A model generated the notes under the pieces. That model was not told the DNA's origin. It saw nothing but the letters and a program-made list of their open reading frames with translations, and made no database searches. A stretch of 18,220 nt of DNA, taken from contig JAAZIG010000057.1 of the NCBI GenBank assembly GCA_012510325.1, positions 1 through 18,220 on the forward strand, given 5' to 3'. Of this stretch, positions 7,278-13,713 are shown piece after piece. Both the position numbers and the translations under genes were made by a program. This stretch comes from Bacillota bacterium (GTDB lineage: Bacteria; Bacillota; Dethiobacteria; DTU022). Every line of letters starts with the position of its first letter. Within the stretch, counting starts at the first letter, position 1.

Positions 7278-8003
7278 TTGAAAGATTTTAACCTGAACAG
7301 TCCCTTTTTGTTCATGGCTGCCGGAGTGATCGTCCTTTTTGTCATGGCTCAGTCAGTTTTTTTCCTGTACAAAGCCTGGCGCCAGGCCAGGGCGCTGGGA
7401 ATCTCCACTTCTGTATTAAAAAGAGTGACTCTGGCCAGCGCCGTCTTCACCGTGGCGCCGGCCATCGCCATTCTCATGGGGGTGTTCGCCCTGTCCAAAT
7501 TCCTGGGCCTGCCGCTGCCCTGGTTGAGGTTGAGCGTTCTGGGTGCGGTGACCTATGAACTGCCCGCGGCAACCATCGCTGCGAATGTCCTCAATGTCCC
7601 CATATCCGAAGGGATAACCGCTCCCCAGGCTTACTCCACCATCGCCTGGGTCATGACCCTGGGGATTATGGCAGGGCTGATCGTCATTACCCTGTTCTTA
7701 AAGAAGATCCAGGGAGGGCTTCAGAGCATGAAGAAACGGGATACCCGCTGGGGGGAGATTTTTATCGACGCCCTGTTCCTGGGAATGATCTCCGCTTTTA
7801 TGGGGATGGTCTTCGCCGATATCACCAGTGGGCTCCGGGGCTGGATCCCCGTTTTCGTGATGATAGTTTCAGCCCTGCTCATGCTGATCTGCGGTTTTTT
7901 TGTCCGGGTGCTGAAGATTAAATGGATGGAAGATTATGCGCTGCCCATCAGCATGCTGGGCGCCATGGCTCTCTCCATCCCGATTACGAATCTGCTGAGT
8001 TAG
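7278..8003 (+). CDS. DUF5058 family multi-pass membrane protein
   Basis: A 241-residue integral membrane protein whose overall pattern matches the uncharacterised DUF5058 family. Six or seven hydrophobic helices lie near 10-31, 51-73, 84-103, 119-141, 161-183, 189-211 and 220-240. The LRLSVLGAVTYELPAA segment near 83-98 is the most characteristic part, with polar and charged residues inside a helix as expected for a transport site. The TTG start at 7278 follows AAAGGTGGG at about 5 bases; no ATG in frame gives a better N-terminus. Only 10 bases separate it from the next membrane-protein gene, so the two are probably subunits of one complex. Function is not known; transport is inferred from topology and from the neighbouring hydrolase. 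Confidence 0.75.
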   Translation: MKDFNLNSPFLFMAAGVIVLFVMAQSVFFLYKAWRQARALGISTSVLKRVTLASAVFTVAPAIAILMGVFALSKFLGLPLPWLRLSVLGAVTYELPAATIAANVLNVPISEGITAPQAYSTIAWVMTLGIMAGLIVITLFLKKIQGGLQSMKKRDTRWGEIFIDALFLGMISAFMGMVFADITSGLRGWIPVFVMIVSALLMLICGFFVRVLKIKWMEDYALPISMLGAMALSIPITNLLS

Positions 8004-8013
8004 GGGGGAAGCA

Positions 8014-8676
8014 ATGAATACGACTTACAGCGAAAATATCCACCACTGGGGCCGGATCTGGTGCTCACTGGCCCTGCTCATGTTCATGCTATTTCCGGCA
8101 GCGGTCAGCATCTACTACCGCGCCTGGCCCAACGGTCTTCTGCTGCTTCAGGGGCTTGCCGGGGTGGCGCCGATATACTGGACAGTGGGCATAATTGAAG
8201 CGTTCACCTTTGCGCCGATGCTCGGTTCCGGGGGATCCTACCTGGGATTCGTTACCGGAAATCTGAGCAACCTCAAGGTCCCCTGCGCCCTCAACGCCAT
8301 GGAGATCGCCGGAGTCAAACCGGGCACGGAGAAGGGGGAGCTCATCTCCACCGTAGCCATCGCCGTCTCCTCTTTTGTCACCACGGCGATCATTTTCCTG
8401 GGAGTGCTGCTGTTGGCCCAGCTGCAGCCGATCCTGGAATCAGAGCTGCTGGCCCCGGCCTTTGCCAATATCCTGCCCTCCCTGTTCGGTGCTTTGGGCG
8501 TCGTCTTTATCTCGAAGAATTGGAAGATTGCCGTGGCCCCCATCCTGTTCATGCTTGTTCTTTTCATTCTGGTGCCGTCTTTGGCCACATCGGTGAGCAT
8601 ACTTGTCCCCGTGGGTGCGCTCATCGCCCTGGCGGTAGCCAGGGTGCTCTACAAAAGAGGTTATCTGGAAAATTAA
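8014..8676 (+). CDS. Multi-pass membrane protein, probable partner of the DUF5058 protein
   Basis: A 220-residue membrane protein with about five or six helices (near 14-36, 45-66, 111-136, 145-167, 171-190, 192-210). Between helices 2 and 3 is a glycine/polar segment, GSGGSYLGFVTGNLSN (71-86), that looks like a re-entrant or substrate-binding loop. It is followed by a conserved-looking cytosolic or extracellular stretch ending GVKPGTEKGE. I recall no assigned function for this family. The ATG follows a G-rich site (GGGGGGAAGC) and lies 10 bases after the DUF5058 stop. Size, topology and tight linkage suggest a heteromeric transporter or channel; this is inference. Confidence 0.65.
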   Translation: MNTTYSENIHHWGRIWCSLALLMFMLFPAAVSIYYRAWPNGLLLLQGLAGVAPIYWTVGIIEAFTFAPMLGSGGSYLGFVTGNLSNLKVPCALNAMEIAGVKPGTEKGELISTVAIAVSSFVTTAIIFLGVLLLAQLQPILESELLAPAFANILPSLFGALGVVFISKNWKIAVAPILFMLVLFILVPSLATSVSILVPVGALIALAVARVLYKRGYLEN

Positions 8677-8700
8677 GAGTTTACGGAAAGGGGTACAACA

Positions 8701-9102
8701 ATGTCCCGGAAATATTCCACTGCGCTTATCTTGCTCGCCATCTGCCTTTTCGCCGCTGTCTCCTGCAGCCCGGGGGAGCTCCCCCCGCTGGAGGGTGAAC
8801 CGGCGGAGCTCGCCGATGACTTCATCAGCTGCCTGGCGAAGAGTGATTATGAAGGAGCCGTCGACTACTTTGATGCCAAGATGAAGCGGGCCATGCCCGT
8901 CCGTAAATTGGAGCAGATCTGGACGGAGCTGGAGGGGCAGATCGGTCCATATGAGCAACAAACCGATATGCGGGAAGAGTTTGTTGACGGCTATGATGTC
9001 GTCTTTGTCACTGCAGAGTTCAGGGACGATTCCGTCGTGATTCGCGTTGTCTTTGATGAAAACCGGCGGGTGGCCGGTCTCTGGTTTGATCCGGTACAGT
9101 AA
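8701..9102 (+). CDS. DUF3887-type lipoprotein
   Basis: A 133-residue secreted lipoprotein. It has a basic N-terminus (MSRK), a hydrophobic stretch at 7-20 and a lipobox-like AVSC with Cys 22 as the predicted lipidated residue. The mature part (residues ~33-133) begins AELADDFISCLAKSDYEGAVDYFD and has the compact alpha/beta pattern of DUF3887 (NTF2-like fold), including a DYE..VDYFD..MK stretch and a beta-rich C-terminus ending VAGLWFDPVQ. In Gram-positive cells it would be tethered outside the membrane. It follows the membrane protein by 24 bases with a GGAAAGGGG site, so it belongs to the same transcript. An accessory or substrate-binding role for the putative transporter is possible but unproven. 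Confidence 0.7.
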   Translation: MSRKYSTALILLAICLFAAVSCSPGELPPLEGEPAELADDFISCLAKSDYEGAVDYFDAKMKRAMPVRKLEQIWTELEGQIGPYEQQTDMREEFVDGYDVVFVTAEFRDDSVVIRVVFDENRRVAGLWFDPVQ

Positions 9103-9104
9103 AG

Positions 9105-9275
9105 AAAAGCCCGAGGGGCGAGTGAGATCCCCGGAGACGAACGAAGCGGCAACCCCTTAACCACAGCGGGCAGAAAATTGTTGAAGAAGGAACTTAATAC
9201 CAACAGGCGAAATATAAAGGTTGGAGTCGCCCGGAGGGAGATGCCGTTGCCGGACGAACTACCGGTAAAACAAAT
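9105..9275 (+). ncRNA. Structured RNA candidate (possibly raiA-motif type)
   Basis: There is no reading frame here, but there is dense base pairing. GGGG (9115-9118) pairs with CCCC (9129-9132). A perfect 7-bp long-range helix joins CGGCAAC (9147-9153) to GTTGCCG (9246-9252) and encloses about 90 nt. Inside it is an H-type pseudoknot: CCAAC (9200-9204) with GTTGG (9220-9224), and GGCGA (9206-9210) with TCGCC (9227-9231). GACGAAC occurs twice (9136-9142, 9253-9259). Purine-rich single strands join these, as in large structured RNAs. The family I would test first is the clostridial raiA motif, from a loose recollection of its conserved strings; I cannot confirm this. It could instead be a riboswitch for the downstream membrane-protein gene. 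Confidence 0.5.
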
Positions 9276-9298
9276 CGTCACAGAAAGGAGGTGACACT

Positions 9299-9952
9299 GT
9301 GACCGAAGCTACATACCAAGCTCTGGAGGGGCTGCGTGATTTCACCACGTTAAAATGGTACATCATTCCGCTCTTACTGGTGGTGCTTTATATTTACACG
9401 CAGGAAATCAACAAGGCCAGGGACTCCGGAAACTGGAACCCAATCTTTGCCGCACTGACCGTGCTGGGTCTCGACTTTTTCAACGAAACCTGGAACGGAT
9501 GGGTGATGGCTTATACACAGTACTCCGCTGTATGGACCACCCCGGGACCGACCGCACTGCGTGTCTTCGTGGGCTGGAATATTGAAATTATCATGATGTT
9601 TTCCCTGCTCGGTTTTGTTTACTACTACTTCATGTCCAAAAATCAAGATAAAAAGATACTGGGTCTCAGTGAAAAATGGTTCTTCGCCATCTTTGGCACG
9701 GTTGTGGCTGTCTTTATCGAGTGTATTCTCAATGTGGGGGATCTGCTGATCTGGGAATACCCCTGGTGGCAACTTTCCTTCGGCGGGATCTGGCTGATTT
9801 TGCTCATCGGTTACTTTCATTTTTTTGCCGGCGCCGCCATTGTGATCGGCTTGAAAAAGAACAGCCACAAGGTTGCTTTTGTCTCCATCGTCTATCTGGT
9901 GCCGATCATTATGAATATCGTCGGCTTCGGCATTCTCGACCTTTATTATTAG
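9299..9952 (+). CDS. Six-helix integral membrane protein of unknown function
   Basis: A 217-residue protein with no family I can name. Six hydrophobic helices lie near 20-34, 49-70, 92-112, 126-151, 161-184 and 192-217. It is rich in Trp and Tyr, with acidic residues in or near helices (DFFNETWNGW near 60-69, GWNIEI near 92-97, FIECILNVGDLLIW near 138-151), which could form a cofactor or ion site. The GTG start at 9299 sits 7 bases after a near-perfect AAAGGAGGTGA site; this is one of the strongest SD sites in the window. It lies directly after the structured RNA candidate and ends before a strong terminator, so it is the last gene of its unit and may be controlled by that RNA. Confidence 0.7.
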   Translation: MTEATYQALEGLRDFTTLKWYIIPLLLVVLYIYTQEINKARDSGNWNPIFAALTVLGLDFFNETWNGWVMAYTQYSAVWTTPGPTALRVFVGWNIEIIMMFSLLGFVYYYFMSKNQDKKILGLSEKWFFAIFGTVVAVFIECILNVGDLLIWEYPWWQLSFGGIWLILLIGYFHFFAGAAIVIGLKKNSHKVAFVSIVYLVPIIMNIVGFGILDLYY

Positions 9953-9966
9953 CGGGAGCGCCCTGA

Positions 9967-10002
9967 AAAAAGGTGACCGGTTTTTATTCCGGTCACCTTT
10001 TT
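9967..10002. terminator. Bidirectional rho-independent terminator
   Basis: AAAAA-GGTGACCGG and CCGGTCACC-TTTTT form a 9-bp GC stem extended by A-T pairs around an 8-base loop. It serves the plus-strand unit ending at 9952 and the converging minus-strand tlpA-like gene ending at 10014. Confidence 0.95.
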
Positions 10003-10013
10003 CACATCGGCGG

Positions 10014-10571
10014 TTATTTTATTAAATCGATCCCTTTTTGCAAAGTATCCCCATCGATGGCCCCCCCGGCCACTGAGACGATATCTCCATATTGATCAAT
10101 AAATATTGTCCGCGGAATCGACCTGACACCGTATGTGACGGCCGCTTCCTGCTCCCTGTCGAAGTAGACGGGAAAGGTGAACCCTTGTTCCTCAATATAC
10201 CGGGTTGCTGTCGCCTCCGTCTCCCGCTGCCCATCGACAAGATTCACCATCATGAAGGCGATCTCCCCACCGCTTTCCCGGTAGAGCTGCTCAAAGGCGG
10301 GCATCTCGCTCCGGCAGGGTGAACACCAGCTGGCCCAAAAATTCAGCACAACCGGCCTGCCCCGCAGATCGGAGAGCTTCACTGTCTTTCCCGCTGCATC
10401 AAAAACAGTGAAATCGGGCGCCGCCGGCGACGGTTCATCCTTCCCCGGAGCGCCGCCGGCGCCGTTTGGCGGCTGCACTTTCTTATTTAGAGCACCGTAC
10501 GCCCATACCGCCACAGCGATAAAGAGAATAAATAACGCGATCTGCAGCACCACTTTTACCGTTTTACTCAT
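10014..10571 (-). CDS. TlpA/ResA-like membrane-anchored thioredoxin
   Basis: A 185-residue extracytoplasmic thiol-disulfide oxidoreductase. Residues 8-26 are an uncleaved or lipid-free signal anchor, followed by a Pro/Gly-rich linker (33-50). The thioredoxin fold starts at APDFTVFDAAGKTVKLSDLRG. The active site is WASWCSPCRSEMP (Cys 83 and 86), and SIPRT near 151-155 holds the cis-proline. The CSPC dipeptide is common in TlpA/ResA proteins. It probably reduces disulfides in cytochrome c apoproteins or other exported proteins, with electrons delivered by the CcdA protein encoded just upstream; the 11-base gap and the GGAGGGG site support one transcript. No c-type cytochrome assembly gene is visible here, so the client is unknown. 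Confidence 0.9.
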   Translation of the reverse strand: MSKTVKVVLQIALFILFIAVAVWAYGALNKKVQPPNGAGGAPGKDEPSPAAPDFTVFDAAGKTVKLSDLRGRPVVLNFWASWCSPCRSEMPAFEQLYRESGGEIAFMMVNLVDGQRETEATATRYIEEQGFTFPVYFDREQEAAVTYGVRSIPRTIFIDQYGDIVSVAGGAIDGDTLQKGIDLIK

Positions 10572-10582
10572 CGCCGCCCCTC

Positions 10583-11248
10583 CTAAAAGGTGAATAGTGA
10601 AAGGAAATAACTCAAGTATCCTGTCGCCATCAAAATACCGATAACAACAAGCAGCCCGCCGGAGATGAGATTGACGGTGCGATAGTTCCTTTTTATAAAT
10701 TCAAAGGTGCTCTTGAGCCGGTCAATCAACAAGGCACTGACGACAAAAGGAAGGCCCAGGCCCAGGGAAAAAGCAAGGAGCAAACTGACACCCGTTAGCA
10801 GCGAGCCCTCAACAGAAGCGATGAGCAGCGCAGAGCCCAAAAAAGCGCCGACGCATGGCGTCCAGCCGATAGAGAAGATCAGTCCGAAGAGCATGGCGGA
10901 GAAAAATCCAAGATCCGGCACCGCCATCTGTTTGCCGCTCACGCGATTCAACAAACCGATCTTTAAAACCCCCAAATAGTTCAGCCCAAAGACAATCACA
11001 ATAAGCCCGGTCACGACATTTAAAAGCGGCATATAACCGCTGATCAGCTTTCCCGCAGTCCCGGCAAAAGCGCCCATGATAACAAATATAACCGTAAAAC
11101 CGAGCACGAAACCGATGGAATTGGTCAGCGCCCTCTTTTTGCCGGTTTCGCCGGCGGCAAAGTAAGAAACGTATATGGGCAGCATCGGCAAAAGGCAGGG
11201 GGAGATAAAGGTGATGATCCCTTCCAAAAAAAGAAGCAGATATTGCAC
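10583..11248 (-). CDS. ccdA: CcdA-type thiol-redox membrane protein
   Basis: A 221-residue six-helix membrane protein of the CcdA/DsbD-beta family that carries reducing power from cytoplasmic thioredoxin across the membrane. The paired cysteines are visible in FISPCLLPMLP (near 14-24) and GWTPCVGAFLGS (near 128-139), the pseudo-symmetric redox pair of this family. Six hydrophobic helices alternate with short charged loops. The start is a GTG at 11248; its SD is weak, but an in-frame TGA about 45 bases upstream and the match to the family N-terminus leave no better choice. It is co-transcribed with the thioredoxin downstream (11-base gap), a standard donor/acceptor arrangement. Confidence 0.92.
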   Translation of the reverse strand: MQYLLLFLEGIITFISPCLLPMLPIYVSYFAAGETGKKRALTNSIGFVLGFTVIFVIMGAFAGTAGKLISGYMPLLNVVTGLIVIVFGLNYLGVLKIGLLNRVSGKQMAVPDLGFFSAMLFGLIFSIGWTPCVGAFLGSALLIASVEGSLLTGVSLLLAFSLGLGLPFVVSALLIDRLKSTFEFIKRNYRTVNLISGGLLVVIGILMATGYLSYFLSLFTF

Positions 11249-11360
11249 GACAACCGCACTCTGCCTGAGCGGTGAACTGCAGGCGTTTCACTTTCCTGTT
11301 ATTCGGCAAGCGGCAGAAAACCTTCCCGGGGATGGGGAAAGTAGCCCCTACCTGCAGCGG

Positions 11361-11389
11361 ATATTACCTCATCTGTCCGGCGGTGTCAA
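11361..11389 (-). promoter_or_regulatory. Near-consensus sigma-A promoter for ccdA-tlpA
   Basis: On the minus strand TTGACA (11389-11384), a 17-base spacer and TAATAT (11366-11361). The predicted start near 11354 gives a 5' UTR of about 105 nt before the ccdA GTG. Confidence 0.75.
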
Positions 11390-11428
11390 TTCCATAACCG
11401 CCCGGGAGATGACCGCTATCAGGCGTGC

Positions 11429-11448
11429 GGGCGGCTCGAGAGCCGCCC
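11429..11448. repeat. Perfect 20-base GC palindromic hairpin
   Basis: GGGCGGCT and AGCCGCCC form a perfect 8-bp stem around CGAG. Two further pairs outside (TG/CA) follow one mismatch. No T-run follows on either side, so it looks like a dispersed REP-type palindrome and not a terminator. Confidence 0.55.
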
Positions 11449-11522
11449 ACAGTGATCACAGATACCATCCCAGGCCGAGATCCCCTCCAGAAAGCGCACC
11501 ACGGAGCAAAAAGCATCCAAGA

Positions 11523-11554
11523 TGGGACAAGAAGGTACGTCCCTCCTGTCCCGG
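11523..11554. repeat. REP-like palindromic repeat, copy 1
   Basis: It begins TGGGACAAGAAGGTACGTCC and ends TGTCCCGG. The two halves fold into an imperfect 12-bp hairpin around TACGT. It differs from copy 2 at 11605 only in the short segment between the two CCC runs (TCC versus TTT) and has the same orientation. Confidence 0.7.
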
Positions 11555-11604
11555 AGATTAAAATCCTATCCCAAGGGCACTGCACAGAGAAAAAGACAAC
11601 AAAG

Positions 11605-11635
11605 TGGGACAAGAAGGTACGTCCCTTTTGTCCCG
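11605..11635. repeat. REP-like palindromic repeat, copy 2; may terminate the DUF2089 operon
   Basis: Same element as at 11523, 82 bases away. GGGACAA/TTGTCCC pairs perfectly, and an inner AAGG/CCTT-type pairing extends the hairpin. Read on the minus strand it lies 14 bases after the SHOCT-like gene stop and is followed by a T-rich stretch, so it could also act as a terminator there. Confidence 0.65.
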
Positions 11636-11648
11636 GATTGGGATCGCT

Positions 11649-12050
11649 TCAGGCAAAATAGATCTGAACCCGGTCGCCATCCTCGTCGTCAACCACGTCC
11701 AAAAGCTTCTCCGAGGGGTCGGTTGAAACCAGCCCGTCAAAGAGATCGTCAAGGAGCCGGTCAAAATCAAGATCCCCCGCCTTCTTTTTAACCCCCGCCG
11801 GGATCAGGGCGGGCAGGAGCTTCACCAGACCCACCGGGACAGCGATATTCAGCTTGGTTTTCCCGGTGGGGGCATCGCTGATTTTGATGCGCAGCTTGCG
11901 CTTCATCCCGGAGGCGGCCTGCTCCAGCGGCCGCATCGCCGCACCGCCGCCGTTATCATCCTGCAGGGACTCCACCAGGGGAAGTCCCTCCTCCGCCGTC
12001 AGTGTACCCTGCTCAATCATCCGCAAGACTTTCGCGATCTCCTCACTCAT
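11649..12050 (-). CDS. SHOCT-like-domain protein, partner of DUF2089 protein
   Basis: A 133-residue cytoplasmic protein. Residues 1-30 (MSEEIAKVLRMIEQGTLTAEEGLPLVESL) match the short two-helix SHOCT-like segment at the N-terminus of YvlB/LiaX-type proteins. A basic stretch, KRKLRIKISD (50-59), begins a beta-rich part with GKTKLNIAVPVGLVKLLPALIP (63-84). The C-terminus is strongly acidic (DDLFDGL, DVVDDEDGD). There is no signal peptide or membrane helix. Its ATG overlaps the stop of the upstream DUF2089 gene (ATGA), so the two are translationally coupled and probably act together. In characterised relatives such proteins take part in envelope-stress responses; that role here is inference. Confidence 0.75.
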   Translation of the reverse strand: MSEEIAKVLRMIEQGTLTAEEGLPLVESLQDDNGGGAAMRPLEQAASGMKRKLRIKISDAPTGKTKLNIAVPVGLVKLLPALIPAGVKKKAGDLDFDRLLDDLFDGLVSTDPSEKLLDVVDDEDGDRVQIYFA

Positions 12051-12454
12051 CGAGATTCCTCCCAGTCACTCTTGATTTTGTGCAGCTGCTCTGCCGCCTC
12101 TGCCGCGCTTATTTCCCCCCGCTCCAGCTGTTCCAAAACCAGCCTGCGCTGCTCCTTTTTCAACAGCCTCGCCTCCTCCTCTGATTGCGCTCCGTTTCCA
12201 AGGCCCATCAGATGCAGGATGTCGCCGAGCCTGCTGCGCACCGTGGGATAAGAGATCCCCAAAGCCCGTTCCATCTCCTTGATATTGCCTCTGGTCCGAA
12301 GAAAAGTAAGCACAAAATGCAACTCGCCGTCATCGAGACGGCAGAAAGGGCAGGGGCTAAATTTCCCCTCGATGCTCACCTGGCAATCGGGGCAATGGAG
12401 CCGGCGAATCTCCAGCTCACCGCCGCAGGTTGGGCAACGTCCCGGTCCGCGCAT
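12047..12454 (-). CDS. DUF2089 family zinc-ribbon/HTH protein
   Basis: A 135-residue probable DNA-binding regulator. Three CPxC pairs (CPTC 7-10, CPDC 21-24, CPFC 35-38) could bind one or two zinc ions. The block FLRTRGNIKEMERALGISYPTVRSRL (near 51-76) is the helix-turn-helix hallmark of DUF2089. The C-terminal VLEQLERGEISAAEAAEQL (107-125) resembles the SHOCT-like start of the protein encoded next. The frame opens at a TTG further upstream, but that lies at the predicted transcription start. The ATG at 12454 follows GAGGGGTGA at 8 bases and puts the first Cys at residue 7, as usual. Probably an autoregulated operon. Confidence 0.85.
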   Translation of the reverse strand: MRGPGRCPTCGGELEIRRLHCPDCQVSIEGKFSPCPFCRLDDGELHFVLTFLRTRGNIKEMERALGISYPTVRSRLGDILHLMGLGNGAQSEEEARLLKKEQRRLVLEQLERGEISAAEAAEQLHKIKSDWEESR

Positions 12455-12494
12455 ATCGCTCACCCCTCGATCTGATTTGTCCATATCCAACCCT

Positions 12495-12523
12495 ATTTTA
12501 CCCTAACACCTTCTAGATGTCAA
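12495..12523 (-). promoter_or_regulatory. Near-consensus sigma-A promoter for the DUF2089 operon
   Basis: On the minus strand TTGACA (12523-12518), a 17-base spacer and TAAAAT (12500-12495). The predicted start near 12488 leaves a 34-nt 5' UTR before the ATG at 12454. Confidence 0.75.
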
Positions 12524-12539
12524 TAGTTATCTTGATTAT

Positions 12540-12557
12540 ATTAATGTAGACATTAAT
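12540..12557. repeat. Inverted repeat upstream of DUF2089 promoter (possible operator)
   Basis: ATTAATG-TAGA-CATTAAT is a perfect 7-bp inverted repeat about 17 bases upstream of the -35, in an AT-rich block that stands out from the GC-rich surroundings. It may be an activator or autoregulator site, or simply lie in an UP element. Confidence 0.4.
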
Positions 12558-12703
12558 TTTATTAACAATTTTATATTGAATTTGAAAACGGGGCTGTGGG
12601 TACTGGAGCAGAAAGCGCTCACCGTCTCCCCCAACCGGGAATCAGGCCAAGGGCGCATCTTTGATCAGCGGTAAACAAAGAAGCGGGAGTGACCACCGCC
12701 CCA

Positions 12704-13618
12704 TCAGAGCTCTTCTATTCTTTTTTCCTGCAACAGTTTTTCTTTTCGCTGAAGCATGGCTTCATAATCGAGGTGGTATTGCCTGCTTCTGTAGGTCTCA
12801 TTGAAAACCTGGCGGTATTTTTCTGAGCTAAAGTATTTTTCGAGGGAGGATGAGATGGGAAAGACCTGCTCGGAGGGAGTGTAGAGGCAGGGCCGGCCGG
12901 TGATACTCTCAGTGATGCTGCCGGTGAGCATGCCCCACGACAGTTCATCGAGGGACCGGGCTTCTAAATCTCTGAGAATTGCCTTGAGCTCCGCCTCTTG
13001 AACAGGATCAAAGAATTTGAATTTGCGGGAATACATTACGGCACCGTGAAAATAATTGGGCACATCAAGAAACCCGTCTACCAGCAGGATCTTCCCGGCG
13101 ATATAGATAAGATCCATCAGGTAACTTAGGCTGCCCAGCCCCGGCTTGAGCTGGCCGGGCAACTGGGGCCGCTTCTCCGAAAATTCACCGCGGGGATCCT
13201 CGGCCGAGAGCCATTCGATCATTACCATATCGAGCACCGGAATCATTTTTTTCTCAAAAAAACGTTCCTCCGGAACCAGTCTGGACCTTGACAAGCGCAA
13301 ATTGATCAACAGATTTTCCGGCTCCATCATTTCATGGTATACCTTTAAATGGTTGATCTGGGCCTCATCCCGTTTAATTTCAACCTGTAGCCCGTTAAAA
13401 CCCAGGGCATTGAGGTGATCGACCAGCCCGACCCTTTCCATCATCAGGAGCACGGTATCCGCATTGAATCTGTTTAGAAGCAGGGCATCGCTTCTCTTCT
13501 GCAGGGCAAAATAACCGAAACTTTCCTCCATATCATCGCCGGAGGCGATGATCGGTTGGTACAGGCGGTCCGCTGTCGCCGGTTTAAAATACTTCAGGAC
13601 CTTGCCGGGCAATTTCAT
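12704..13618 (-). CDS. Uncharacterised conserved protein linked to acyl-CoA ligase
   Basis: A 304-residue soluble protein with no named domain that I recognise. Visible features: an N-terminal NADTVLLMMERVGLVDHLNALGF region, an INLRLSRSRLVPEERF stretch near 105-120, then IEWLSAEDPRGEF and LPGQLKPGLGSL near 134-162, and DVPNYFHGAVMYSRKFKFFDP near 190-210. The tail is a highly charged helix (LQRKEKLLQEKRIEEL). The pattern resembles uncharacterised proteins I recall encoded beside long-chain acyl-CoA synthetases in deltaproteobacteria, but that is from memory. It lies 95 bases after the ligase gene on the same strand. I chose the ATG at 13618 (AGAGGAAG upstream) over the GTG nine codons earlier. 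Confidence 0.65.
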   Translation of the reverse strand: MKLPGKVLKYFKPATADRLYQPIIASGDDMEESFGYFALQKRSDALLLNRFNADTVLLMMERVGLVDHLNALGFNGLQVEIKRDEAQINHLKVYHEMMEPENLLINLRLSRSRLVPEERFFEKKMIPVLDMVMIEWLSAEDPRGEFSEKRPQLPGQLKPGLGSLSYLMDLIYIAGKILLVDGFLDVPNYFHGAVMYSRKFKFFDPVQEAELKAILRDLEARSLDELSWGMLTGSITESITGRPCLYTPSEQVFPISSSLEKYFSSEKYRQVFNETYRSRQYHLDYEAMLQRKEKLLQEKRIEEL

Positions 13619-13713
13619 GAAGCTGCTTCCTCTCTGTGTCTGCACTGCTGGAGATAATCAGGGCACTCGCCGCTTTGATCAAGATACCGCCCCGCGCGAA
13701 CCGATCCCCCGGG

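Larger units (their letters stand above)
11390..11648. other. Gene-free interval carrying palindromic repeats
   Basis: No frame here has coding character or a convincing RBS. The interval separates the ccdA promoter from the SHOCT-like gene and holds one GC palindrome and two copies of a GGGAC...GTCCC element, annotated separately. Confidence 0.6.

Noticed and set aside
8238..8961. Minus-strand frames opposite the membrane-protein and lipoprotein genes
   Set aside because: Charged, His/Gln/Arg-rich products typical of antisense frames opposite hydrophobic genes.
9105..9275. SAM, cobalamin, THF or c-di-GMP riboswitch
   Set aside because: GGCAACC-like and CGAAG-like strings occur, but the conserved cores of those classes (for example the SAM-I GAGGGA/GCAACC/AAGGUGC order) are not present together.
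10809..11309. 166-codon minus-strand frame
   Set aside because: Overlaps ccdA in another frame, and ccdA has both Cys motifs and six helices.
11523..11635. CRISPR array
   Set aside because: Only two repeat units, each palindromic over its whole length, with an 82-bp gap and no cas genes nearby.
12455..12490. Longer DUF2089 protein starting at TTG 12490 or ATG 12484
   Set aside because: These codons lie at the predicted transcription start; the ATG at 12454 has a strong SD and gives the usual distance to the first CxxC.
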